Shown: piece after piece, positions 51,926-60,211 of the stretch | How the letters are laid out: every line of letters starts with the position of its first letter | Numbering within the stretch: position 1 is the stretch's first letter | Assembly (NCBI RefSeq): GCF_010993975.1 | Contig: NZ_JAACZO010000022.1 | Coordinates: forward strand, 62,001-126,000 | DNA: 64,000 nucleotides | Source of the DNA: Halomonas faecis | GTDB lineage: Bacteria > Pseudomonadota > Gammaproteobacteria > Pseudomonadales > Halomonadaceae | Reading direction: 5' to 3' | The notes under the pieces: model-generated | What the model was told of the DNA's origin: nothing | The model's database searches: none | The model's input: the letters and a program-made list of their open reading frames with translations, nothing else | Made by a program: the position numbers and the translations under genes

Positions 51926-53293
51926 ATGACCTCTCCCATCGCCCAGCGCAGCTGGCGAGCCGCTCTGGCCATCTACCTGCGTGCCCCTGTCATTACCATG
52001 CTGTTCCTGGGCTTTTCGGCAGGTCTGCCCTTCCTACTGGTGTTTTCGACCCTTTCCGCCTGGCTACGCAGCGATGGGGTGGAAGTGGCCGCCATCGGTT
52101 TCTTCTCGTGGATTGGCATTCTCTACTCGATCAAGTTCTTCTGGGCCCCCGTGGTGGACCGCCTGGCATTGCCGTTGCTCACTCGCGCCCTGGGCCAACG
52201 ACGCGGCTGGATGCTGCTGGCCCAGGTGATGATCGCCGCCGGTCTGGTGGGACTGGCGAGCATCGATCCCACTGGCCACCTACCGCTGGTCGCTCTGTGC
52301 GCTCTGCTGGTGGCTTTCGGCTCGGCGACCCAGGACATCGCCATCGACGCCTTTCGCATCGAGTCGGCGCCGGATGATGTCCAGGCGGCGATGGCCTCGA
52401 CCTATATCATCGGCTACCGGGGCGGGCTGCTGGCCGCCGGCGCGGGGGCGCTCTACGTGGCCTCGTGGCTCTCCTGGGAAGCGGCCTACCTGACCATGGC
52501 CGCCCTGGTTGGAGTGGGCATGATCACGGCACTGGTCCGCCCCGAGCCTTCGCGGCTGTCGCTGACCACTCAGTTGATCCATGAGCCGCGCGTGCGCGCC
52601 TTCGTGCGGAAAAGCCGCGGCCGGCCCAAGCCAATGCGCCGACTGGGAGCCTGGCTGATCGGCGCGGTGGTGTGCCCCTTCACCGACTTCTTCACCCGTC
52701 ACCGCCAGAAGGCACTGTGGCTGCTGCTGTTCATCGCGGTATTTCGCATCAGCGACCTGGCCATGGCCTCCATGGCCAACCCGCTCTACATCGATCTGGG
52801 TTTTTCACTGGCTACCATTGCCAACGTCACCAACGTGTTCGGCATCGCCATGAGCATCGGCGGCGGCATCCTCGGCGGGCTGCTGGTGGCACGCTACGGC
52901 ATCGGGCCCATCCTGGTGCTGGGCGCCATCGCGGCCACGCTCACCAACTTGCTGTTCACCGCTCTGGCGCTGGCCGGCGAGAGTCTGCCCTTCCTGGTGG
53001 CGACGATCATCGGGGACAACTTGGCTAACGGCCTGGCCAGCGCCGTGTTCATCGCTTTCCTGTCGAGCCTCACCTCGCGGGCCTACACCGCCACTCAATA
53101 CGCGCTCTTCTCGTCGTTGATGACCCTGCCGGGCAAATTCCTGAGCGGCTTCGGCGGCCTGGTGGTGGCGGCAGAGGGGTATGCGCTGTTCTTCCTGGTC
53201 GCCTCCGCCCTGGGAATCCCCGCCATCTTGCTGGCAATCTGGGTCAGCCGTGACCCCGCGCTGGTACCGCGCCCCACGCCGCAAACGGCCTGA
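51926..53293 (+). CDS. ampG: AmpG-like muropeptide permease
   Basis: A 455-residue inner-membrane major facilitator with about 12 helices. The AmpG pattern is visible in FLLVFSTLSAWLR, SIKFFWAPVVDRL, FGSATQDIAIDAFRIE and FLSSLTSRAYTATQYALFSS. It brings cell-wall anhydromuropeptides into the cytoplasm for recycling, which also feeds beta-lactamase induction. The start at 51926 puts the first helix at the usual place; the frame open from 51740 adds non-conserved residues. Convergent with the SEC-C gene, five bases apart. Confidence 0.93.
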   Translation: MTSPIAQRSWRAALAIYLRAPVITMLFLGFSAGLPFLLVFSTLSAWLRSDGVEVAAIGFFSWIGILYSIKFFWAPVVDRLALPLLTRALGQRRGWMLLAQVMIAAGLVGLASIDPTGHLPLVALCALLVAFGSATQDIAIDAFRIESAPDDVQAAMASTYIIGYRGGLLAAGAGALYVASWLSWEAAYLTMAALVGVGMITALVRPEPSRLSLTTQLIHEPRVRAFVRKSRGRPKPMRRLGAWLIGAVVCPFTDFFTRHRQKALWLLLFIAVFRISDLAMASMANPLYIDLGFSLATIANVTNVFGIAMSIGGGILGGLLVARYGIGPILVLGAIAATLTNLLFTALALAGESLPFLVATIIGDNLANGLASAVFIAFLSSLTSRAYTATQYALFSSLMTLPGKFLSGFGGLVVAAEGYALFFLVASALGIPAILLAIWVSRDPALVPRPTPQTA

Positions 53294-53298
53294 ACCGC

Positions 53299-55131
53299 TC
53301 AGCGATCGAGGTGATCGCGCAGCCAGGCCAGCGCCTCCGGCGTGGTGCGCCACTGGTCGCGCATCAGGGTGCGGTACTGCCAAGCCTCGGCACGACTGCC
53401 GGGCTCGGCAGCCCCATCCGGGCCGGCGGCCACCGGTCGGGGCTTGTCGGCACACAGCATTCCCAAGGCATGGGCGTTGTGGCGTTCCACCTCGGCCAGC
53501 GCTTCGGCCGCCTCGTCGCGGCGCCCGAGGCGAAACAGCGCCAACACGCGCCCCATGAGCAGGCCGAGTACCGGGGCCGAATCGCGATAGCGCTCGGTCA
53601 TGGCCAGCGCCTCCCGATCACGCCCTTCGCGCAACAACTGGTCGAGCACCAGCTCCTGCAACCCCAGGCTATCCTGGTCATCCAACGCCAACAGCTGTTC
53701 GGCCAGCTGGCGGGAACGCTCGCGGGCACCGCGCTCCATCCCCACCACCAGCGCCAGGCCGGTGCGCAGCAGCACGGCATTGTCGGTACGCTCCCACAGG
53801 AAGGGACCATCGCCGGCCTCACGGGCCTGAGCCAGCCAGTGCTCCAGACGATCGGCCAGCGGTTCGAACAGGCTCGGAGACATCCACGGCAGGCTGCCGA
53901 AACGGCTGGTCAGCGCCAGCGCCAGGGACTGCACCACACGCGGGGCGTCCAGCCACTCGGGGTGGGCACACAGCTCGAGCAGCCAGTCGCCGGCCTGGGG
54001 CCAGGGGTCGGCTTCGAAGCCCATGGCGCTCTCCTCATCCACGGCCACCATGAAATGCGCCTGCCAGGCAGCGAATAGGGTGTCCTCTCGAGCGCTGGTG
54101 TGGTACTCGAGTTCGCCCTCGCCATTGACGCGCACATCGAGCCCCGGTGCTGGCGGCAACTCGCCGAGCACTCCCTGCAATGCCGCTAGCGGCTCGGCAA
54201 GATCTTCCTCGGCATTGAGCAACTGATCGGCGAGCGTTGCACCGGGGTTGTCGGCCAGATCGGAAAGAAACTGCATCTGATCCGGATCGAGGTCGCCCTG
54301 ACGTGCCAGGCGACGGAACCAGAAGCGCGCCCGTTCGCTGGCCTCTTTTTCATGTCCTTCGTGAAGCAGCAGCATCGCTTCGATGTAGGCCAGGGTCGGC
54401 GAATCGGGCAGCGCCTGCTGAGCACGCACGAAGGCGGCGCGAGCGCTGTCCAGGTCATCATCGTCCAGATGCATCAGACACAGCCGCTCCAACGCCACCC
54501 CGCGCAGAAACAGTGGCCCGCGATCGAGCACCTCATCGAGCAGCGCCTCGCGCTTGCGGGTGAATCCTCGCTCCTGATAGAGGTCGATGAGCAGCTCGAA
54601 GGCCGGCTCGGCCTGCTCGGGCAGTCGCGACCAATCGGCACGCTGAAAGAGGGCTTCGAGAATCTGCTGGGCGCGGCCACGCTGGCCGGTTTCGGCAGCG
54701 ATCAGCCCGGCTTCGAGTAACGCCTGGGCCGGCGCACGCCCGCTAGCCAGCCCCGCCTTGAGCGTGGGGCCGGTCCAATCGCGCAGGGAAAGCATCCACA
54801 TCAGTTGCTCGGGCACCTCACCGGGCAGGGTCACCGCGCCACAGCAGTTCTTGGTCTTGCGCCCGGAATCGCACCAGCAGGGCTCATTGGCTTCCGGGCG
54901 GGCCAGCGGCTCACAGGCGAATCCCAAGCGTTCGAGAGGCGTCTGGGACCACAGTTCCGGCGCCAGTGCCTGAGCCAGGGGCAGATCACCGCCCAACTGG
55001 GCAGCCCCCTGGCGGCGCGCCCAGGCCATCAGCGTCGGGTAGTGCTCATTCTCGCGAATCGCCGTCAGGGCACCCGTGGCAAAGCCCAGCAGCTGTTCCA
55101 CCCATACCGCCAGCATCGCACTCTCCGCCAT
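53299..55131 (-). CDS. SEC-C motif protein with TPR-like repeats
   Basis: A 610-residue cytoplasmic protein. A SEC-C zinc motif (CWCDSGRKTKNCCG) at residues about 85-98 is followed by a long alpha-helical solenoid with TPR-like pairs (for example ALLEAGLIAAETGQRGRAQQI and ARAAFVRAQQALPDSPTLAYIEAM). SEC-C motifs bind zinc and often SecB or RNA-linked targets. Here the motif is followed by an unusually large TPR part, suggesting a scaffold. Precise function unknown. Confidence 0.75.
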   Translation of the reverse strand: MAESAMLAVWVEQLLGFATGALTAIRENEHYPTLMAWARRQGAAQLGGDLPLAQALAPELWSQTPLERLGFACEPLARPEANEPCWCDSGRKTKNCCGAVTLPGEVPEQLMWMLSLRDWTGPTLKAGLASGRAPAQALLEAGLIAAETGQRGRAQQILEALFQRADWSRLPEQAEPAFELLIDLYQERGFTRKREALLDEVLDRGPLFLRGVALERLCLMHLDDDDLDSARAAFVRAQQALPDSPTLAYIEAMLLLHEGHEKEASERARFWFRRLARQGDLDPDQMQFLSDLADNPGATLADQLLNAEEDLAEPLAALQGVLGELPPAPGLDVRVNGEGELEYHTSAREDTLFAAWQAHFMVAVDEESAMGFEADPWPQAGDWLLELCAHPEWLDAPRVVQSLALALTSRFGSLPWMSPSLFEPLADRLEHWLAQAREAGDGPFLWERTDNAVLLRTGLALVVGMERGARERSRQLAEQLLALDDQDSLGLQELVLDQLLREGRDREALAMTERYRDSAPVLGLLMGRVLALFRLGRRDEAAEALAEVERHNAHALGMLCADKPRPVAAGPDGAAEPGSRAEAWQYRTLMRDQWRTTPEALAWLRDHLDR

Positions 55132-55176
55132 CCAAAAACGCCACAGTCTAACAGCCCGGCGCGATGCTGGGCAGGT

Positions 55177-56433
55177 TCAAGCATTCTGCTGGCGCCGTGC
55201 CCAGCCCAACAAGGGGCGACTGCGCGCGTGCATGTCGAGGCGGGCACCGAGACGCACCAGATTCCAGTAGTGGCCGTTGAGGGTACGCGACAGCAGCAGC
55301 GTGTCGGCTGGCGGTTGCAGGCGGTCCATGGCAGCCCATACCTTGGGGCTCAGTTCACGCAGGCGACGATGCACTCGCACGTCGCCGAAATCCTGCTCAC
55401 CGGGAGCAAACAGCGGTGCCACGGCATCGGCGGCCTCACGGTAGAGTGCCAGCGGTGCCCCTTGACCCTGCCGCCCTCCCAGGCGGAGCAGAGCACTGTC
55501 CATGGCCATGGGGTCGCCATCCAGGGTGGTTTCGAGCAGGTGTAGCATGGCGACCAGACGAGCCTCGGGGACGGCAATCACCGCTCCCAGGTCGTAGATC
55601 ACCAGGCGTCCCCGATCGTCGGCGGCGAAATTGCCGGCATGCGGGTCGGCGTGCAATTCGCCGTGGGTGAAGAGCTCCTCGGTGAGCCAGTCGGCGAGCG
55701 TCGCGGCCAATCGCTGACGCAAGGCATCGTCGGCCGTTTCCAGTTCGCGCAGTGGCGTCCCCGCCACGTAGCGCATGGCGAGTACCCGCTCCGTGCAGTA
55801 CTCGAGTAGCGGCTCGGGAATCACCAGATTCTCGAAGTGAGCGTAGCGCTGGCGATAACGCGCCAGGGCCTGCGCTTCGGCACGGTAGTCGAGCTCGCCA
55901 CGCAGGCTCGTCGCCAACTCCTCGAAGAGCGCATCGAGGCGTGCCTGGGGTACCTTGAACCAGCGCCCCAGACGCATCAGCCGACGCACCTGAACCAGGT
56001 CGCTCTCGAGCACCTCGGCCAGGCCCGGGTACTGCACCTTGAGCACCAGCGTTTCGCCGTCACGGGTCACCGCGCGGTGCACCTGACCCATGGAAGCGCT
56101 GGCGAAGGGGCGCTCCTCGATCTCGCGGAAACGCGCATCGAGATCGCCGTAGGCCTCGACCAGGGTACGTCGGATCCCCGACCAGGGCATCGGTTCGGCC
56201 TGTCGCTGCAGGCGCGACAACTCATCGGCCAGGTCCGCTGGCAGCAAGTCGTCCCACTGCGCCATGATCTGGGCGAGTTTCATGGCCGGCCCCTTGAGCT
56301 CGGAGAGCCCCTCGAACAGCGCCTCCCCGAGAGTGCGCCAGTCGGCCTCTCCGCCCAGTCGCGTCCGCACCAGGGCACCGCCGGTACGGGCACCGAGACC
56401 TAACAGCCGTCGGGTCCTGCCACGCTCACGCAT
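55177..56433 (-). CDS. ABC1/UbiB-family atypical kinase
   Basis: A 418-residue protein of the ABC1/ADCK/UbiB family. Hallmarks are the KLAQIMAQWDDLLP replacement of the KxGQ motif, the alanine-rich loop PFASASMGQVHRA, the ATP-binding lysine in VLKVQYPGL and the metal site in HADPHAGNF and VIYDLGAVI. It is shorter than UbiB and lacks its C-terminal helices, so it is probably an ABC1 paralogue acting in lipid or quinone homeostasis rather than UbiB itself. The ATG at 56433 has GAGGAGTGCA before it. Confidence 0.88.
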   Translation of the reverse strand: MRERGRTRRLLGLGARTGGALVRTRLGGEADWRTLGEALFEGLSELKGPAMKLAQIMAQWDDLLPADLADELSRLQRQAEPMPWSGIRRTLVEAYGDLDARFREIEERPFASASMGQVHRAVTRDGETLVLKVQYPGLAEVLESDLVQVRRLMRLGRWFKVPQARLDALFEELATSLRGELDYRAEAQALARYRQRYAHFENLVIPEPLLEYCTERVLAMRYVAGTPLRELETADDALRQRLAATLADWLTEELFTHGELHADPHAGNFAADDRGRLVIYDLGAVIAVPEARLVAMLHLLETTLDGDPMAMDSALLRLGGRQGQGAPLALYREAADAVAPLFAPGEQDFGDVRVHRRLRELSPKVWAAMDRLQPPADTLLLSRTLNGHYWNLVRLGARLDMHARSRPLLGWARRQQNA

Positions 56434-56546
56434 TGCACTCCTCGTCATTAATGATACAAGAATTGTACATAACATAGAAAAGCATACACCTGGCAGCGGA
56501 CTCGGAATACTGGAAGAATGTCCATGTCACCGTCGAAGAATTCGCC
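56434..56546. promoter_or_regulatory. AT-rich divergent promoter region (ABC1 kinase / topB)
   Basis: 113 bases, clearly lower in GC than the flanking genes, with TTGTAC, TATCAT and TACAAT-like elements on both strands between 56443 and 56485. Exact promoters cannot be assigned. Confidence 0.4.
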
Positions 56547-58478
56547 ATGCGCCTGATCATCGCCGAGAAGCCCAGCCTGGCCCGTGCCATCGCCGCCGCG
56601 CTCCCCGACTCGCCCCGCCAACAGGAGGGGGCGCTGGCCGTGGGCGACACCACCGTGACCTGGTGCCTGGGCCATCTGCTGGAACAGGCTCCCCCGGACA
56701 GTTACGACCCGGCGTTCAAGCAGTGGCGGCTCGACACACTGCCCATCCTGCCCGACCGCTGGCGCCTCGTGCCGCGCCCCAAGGCACGCGGCCAGTTGGC
56801 GGTGATCCGCCGCTTGCTCAAGACGGCCCGCGAAGTGGTTCATGCTGGCGACCCGGATCGCGAAGGCCAGTTGCTGGTGCAGGAGGTGATCGAATATCTC
56901 GGCTGGAAGGGCCCCGTGGCGCGCCTGCTGATCAGCGACCTAAACCGCCCGGCAGTGCAGCGCTCACTCGCCCGGCTCGAGGACAATGCCCACTATCAGC
57001 CGCTCTACCGCGCCGCCGAAGCGCGCGCGCGGGCCGACTGGCTCTACGGCATCAACCTGACCCGGGCCTGGACGCTCACCGGCCGCCAGGCCGGCCACGA
57101 CGGCGTGCTCTCGGTGGGCCGCGTTCAGACGCCCGTGCTGGGGCTGGTGGTACGCCGCGATGCCGAGATCCGTGACTTCGACCCCTACCCCTTCTACACG
57201 CTGTGGGTGGACCTCAGCGTGGCGAACGGCGAGTTGCGCGCCTGGTGGCAGCCGGGTGAGCCCCACCCGCTGGACGAACAGGGCCGCCTGCTGGTGCGCG
57301 AGCCAGCTGCCGCTCTGGCCGAGCGACTGCCTGGCGCTGCGGGTCGCCTGACCTCGCTCGAGTCCCGCGAGCGGCGCCAGGCCGCTCCGCTGCCCTACTC
57401 GCTCTCGGCGCTGCAGGTCGATGCCGCCCGACGCTTCGGGCTCTCCGCCCAGGCCGTGCTCGACATCTGCCAGCGTCTCTACGAGCGCCACCAGTTGATC
57501 ACCTACCCACGCTCGGACTGCTGCTATCTGCCCGAGGAGCACTTCGCCAGCGCCAGCACCACGCTGGCAGGTGCCTGCCGCCATGACGATACCCTCCGCC
57601 GATGGTTGGCCGGCGCCGATTTCACGCGGCGCTCCAAGGCTTGGAACGACAAGCAGGTGGGTGCCCACCACGCCCTGGCCCCCACCGGCAAACCGGCCGA
57701 CACCGCACGCCTCGCCAAGGCCGAAGCCGACGTCTTCCGCTTGATCGCGCGCAACGTGCTCGCCCAGTTCTATCCGGCGCTCGCCGTGCGCGAGGTGAAG
57801 GCCGAGTTCACCGTCCTGGGAGAACGCTTCCGTGCCAAGGGGCAGGAGATACTCGACCCCGGCTGGAAGCCGCTGTTCACCACTCGCGACGAAGCTCCGC
57901 CCCTGCCAGCGCTGACCGAGGGCGAGGCGTGCCGAGTCAGCCAAGCGGGCGTGGAGGATCGCGAGACTCGACCGCCGGAACCCTTCACCGACGCCAGCCT
58001 GATCAAGGCGATGATGAACATCGCCCGCTACGTGGAAGACCCGGCAGTGAAGCGCACCCTGCGCGAGCACGACGGTCTTGGCACCGAAGCGACCCGCGCC
58101 GGCATCATCGAGACCCTGGTGGCCCGCGGTTATCTGGTGCGTCGCGGCAAGGCACTGCGCGCCACGCGGCTCGGCAGCGCGCTGATCGCCTCCTTGCCCG
58201 ACGCCGTGGGACGGCCCGAGCGCACGGCGCTGTGGGAACAGCGCCTCGTTGCCATCGTCGAGCAGGAGGCCGATCCGGCCCCCTTCCTCACCGCCCTGGT
58301 CGAGGATCTGCGTGCCCTGCTGGCCGCCGCCGACGCCGGTCGTCTGCACCGGGCGCTGCACAGCGCAAGCGGCGAGGCCGTTCCCCAGGGGGCGGCGCCA
58401 CGTCATCGCCGAGGCTCGCCTTCACGGCGCGCTGGCAAGGGTGGTACCCGCCGGTCGAACCGCCGGAGCAAGCCATGA
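56547..58478 (+). CDS. topB: DNA topoisomerase III
   Basis: A 643-residue type IA topoisomerase that decatenates DNA. The TOPRIM start (IIAEKPSLARAIAAAL) and the metal site DPDREGQLL are present. The active-site tyrosine is Y320 in LITYPRSD. EHDGLGTEATRAGIIETL is the conserved GLGTEATR block. It ends in a basic tail (GSPSRRAGKGGTRRSNRR) for DNA binding and lacks the zinc-ribbon repeats of topoisomerase I. Its stop overlaps the panE-like gene (ATGA). Confidence 0.95.
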   Translation: MRLIIAEKPSLARAIAAALPDSPRQQEGALAVGDTTVTWCLGHLLEQAPPDSYDPAFKQWRLDTLPILPDRWRLVPRPKARGQLAVIRRLLKTAREVVHAGDPDREGQLLVQEVIEYLGWKGPVARLLISDLNRPAVQRSLARLEDNAHYQPLYRAAEARARADWLYGINLTRAWTLTGRQAGHDGVLSVGRVQTPVLGLVVRRDAEIRDFDPYPFYTLWVDLSVANGELRAWWQPGEPHPLDEQGRLLVREPAAALAERLPGAAGRLTSLESRERRQAAPLPYSLSALQVDAARRFGLSAQAVLDICQRLYERHQLITYPRSDCCYLPEEHFASASTTLAGACRHDDTLRRWLAGADFTRRSKAWNDKQVGAHHALAPTGKPADTARLAKAEADVFRLIARNVLAQFYPALAVREVKAEFTVLGERFRAKGQEILDPGWKPLFTTRDEAPPLPALTEGEACRVSQAGVEDRETRPPEPFTDASLIKAMMNIARYVEDPAVKRTLREHDGLGTEATRAGIIETLVARGYLVRRGKALRATRLGSALIASLPDAVGRPERTALWEQRLVAIVEQEADPAPFLTALVEDLRALLAAADAGRLHRALHSASGEAVPQGAAPRHRRGSPSRRAGKGGTRRSNRRSKP

Positions 58479-59401
58479 GGGAACCGGATCACCACTGGAG
58501 TGCCAGCCACTGGAATGCCAGCCACTGGATCGTCGGCCCCGGCGCTTTGGGGCGACTGATCGGACTGCGGTTGGCCGCAACGACGCCGGTGATCCTGATC
58601 GGTCGACGCCCCCTGCCCGACCGCCAGACCCTGATCACGCCGGAAGACGATACCCTGACGAGCCAGTTGGCCACCGCCTGCCTCGATGCCCTGCCTGAGG
58701 CCGCCCCCGCCGTCATCCACCTGACCACCAAGGCCTACGCCGCCGAGGCGGCCCATGCCGCCCTGGCGCCGTACCTGCCGACCGGCACCCCTCTGGTGCT
58801 GTGGCAGAACGGTTTCGCCTGCCAGCCGCGGCTCAGCGAGCGCCATGCCGGCCCGGTGCTGTGCGCCACCACCACCGAAGGCGCCTATGTGCAGAGTGAC
58901 GAGCAGGTGACTCATGCCGGCCACGGTCACACCTTCCTCGGCGCCCTCGACGGCCGCCACGGAAAACTGGCCGATGCACTGGCGTGCCGCCTCGATGCCG
59001 CCGGCCTGCCGGCCAAGGCGGTGGACGACATCCGCATACGGCTATGGCACAAGCTCGCCGTGAACGCGGCCATCAATCCCCTGGTGGCTCGCTTTCGCAT
59101 CCGCAACGGCCAACTGCGCGACCGCCCCTTCCGCCCGCAGGTGGACTCCGTGATCGCGGAAATCAACGCGGTCATGGCCGCCGAGCGAATTCCTTCACCG
59201 CCCGAAGGCTGGCGAGAGCTGGTGTGGCGGGTCGTCTCAGCCACGGCCCGCAATCGCGCCTCCATGCTTCAGGACGTGCTGGCCGGCCGCCCCATCGAGC
59301 GCGCAGCGATACTCGGCCCATTGCTCGATGCCGCGCGCCGCCATGGTATCTCGATCCCCCATCTCGTCGAACTCGATGCGGCGCTGAGCCGCCTCGGCTG
59401 A
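58475..59401 (+). CDS. 2-dehydropantoate 2-reductase family protein (PanE/ApbA-like)
   Basis: A 308-residue NADPH oxidoreductase. The nucleotide fold begins WIVGPGALGRLIGLRLA, and KAYAAEAA near residue 90 and KLAVNAAINPLVARF near 190 match the ketopantoate reductase pattern with its catalytic lysine. It probably reduces 2-dehydropantoate in pantothenate/CoA synthesis, though many ApbA paralogues use other substrates. The odd N-terminal part repeats the word SHW three times (HHWSASHWNASHWIVG) before the core. Confidence 0.85.
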   Translation: MREPDHHWSASHWNASHWIVGPGALGRLIGLRLAATTPVILIGRRPLPDRQTLITPEDDTLTSQLATACLDALPEAAPAVIHLTTKAYAAEAAHAALAPYLPTGTPLVLWQNGFACQPRLSERHAGPVLCATTTEGAYVQSDEQVTHAGHGHTFLGALDGRHGKLADALACRLDAAGLPAKAVDDIRIRLWHKLAVNAAINPLVARFRIRNGQLRDRPFRPQVDSVIAEINAVMAAERIPSPPEGWRELVWRVVSATARNRASMLQDVLAGRPIERAAILGPLLDAARRHGISIPHLVELDAALSRLG

Positions 59402-59526
59402 TCGGCCGCTTCATTGACCGCGGAACTGGCGAGGCCAATATCGGCTTGCTAAGCTGTACGAGATAATGACGAAAACGCAACGGGCAGGCGGCGGCAAGGC
59501 TAATCCGCCTGTTCGAGGTCAGGGAT

Positions 59527-60135
59527 ATGAAAACGGGTTGTTCTGCCGCCACCTTAGCGCTGGCACTTGTCTTGCTATCGCCAATGGCTGCTGCCGGTGA
59601 TGCATCGACTGCGTTGTCGTTGACGCCCACCGTCAAGGAGCCTGTCTATGCCAGCGAGGACATGGCGCGTCTCGCACAACTCGGCAATGGCGTCGTCGTA
59701 CAGGGTACGGACCTGAACACCGCTGATGGTTACACGTCGGGATTTCGGCTCACCGCCGGCTACTCATCCTACCGCCTGCCGCACTTCGACCTGGGCGCAG
59801 AGCTGACCTATCGCGCCAGCGACGAGGTCCCCCTCGCCATGGCAGGAGAAAATCTGCTGATGAACACCACCAGCGTGGGCGGCAGCCTGGTGGCCGGCGT
59901 GCGTCTCGGCCACCTCGGCCTCTACGCCAAGACCGGCTTCGCCGAATGGGACGGCGACCCACTCGAGCGCGGCGAGTCAGCGGGCCTGGCCACTGCCGGC
60001 ACCTCGCGCGTGCACGGTTTCGGCGCCCGCCTCGATTTCGCCAGCATCAGCGGCCGGGTGGAGTTCGAGGAGATCGAGGCGCAGAGCATGGAGCATTTGA
60101 ACCAGTTGACTGCCTCGCTGCACATCCCTTTCTAG
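59527..60135 (+). CDS. Outer-membrane beta-barrel protein (YfaZ-like)
   Basis: A 202-residue exported protein with a signal peptide (ATLALALVLLSPMAAAG) followed by alternating amphipathic strands (SGFRLTAGYSSYRLPHFDLGAELTYRA, GLYAKTGFAEWD, RVHGFGARLDFAS) and a terminal phenylalanine, the usual C-terminal signature of outer-membrane barrels. Eight strands are likely. Function unknown. A leader hairpin (CAGGCGG at 59485 and CCGCCTG at 59505) precedes its start. Confidence 0.75.
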   Translation: MKTGCSAATLALALVLLSPMAAAGDASTALSLTPTVKEPVYASEDMARLAQLGNGVVVQGTDLNTADGYTSGFRLTAGYSSYRLPHFDLGAELTYRASDEVPLAMAGENLLMNTTSVGGSLVAGVRLGHLGLYAKTGFAEWDGDPLERGESAGLATAGTSRVHGFGARLDFASISGRVEFEEIEAQSMEHLNQLTASLHIPF

Positions 60136-60145
60136 AGACCCTTTC

Positions 60146-60173
60146 AAGAAGGAAGAGAGGTCTCTTCCTTCTT
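60146..60173. terminator. Terminator-like stem between convergent genes
   Basis: AAGAAGGAAGAGA (60146-60158) and TCTCTTCCTTCTT (60161-60173) are exact complements over 13 bases. The hairpin lies between the outer-membrane protein gene and ppc, and is followed by a pyrimidine-rich stretch on the plus strand (GGTTCTTCCTTCTTACCTC). It probably ends transcription from the plus-strand side. Confidence 0.55.
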
Positions 60174-60211
60174 GGTTCTTCCTTCTTACCTCTTGCGGCT
60201 TCCTTGCTGGC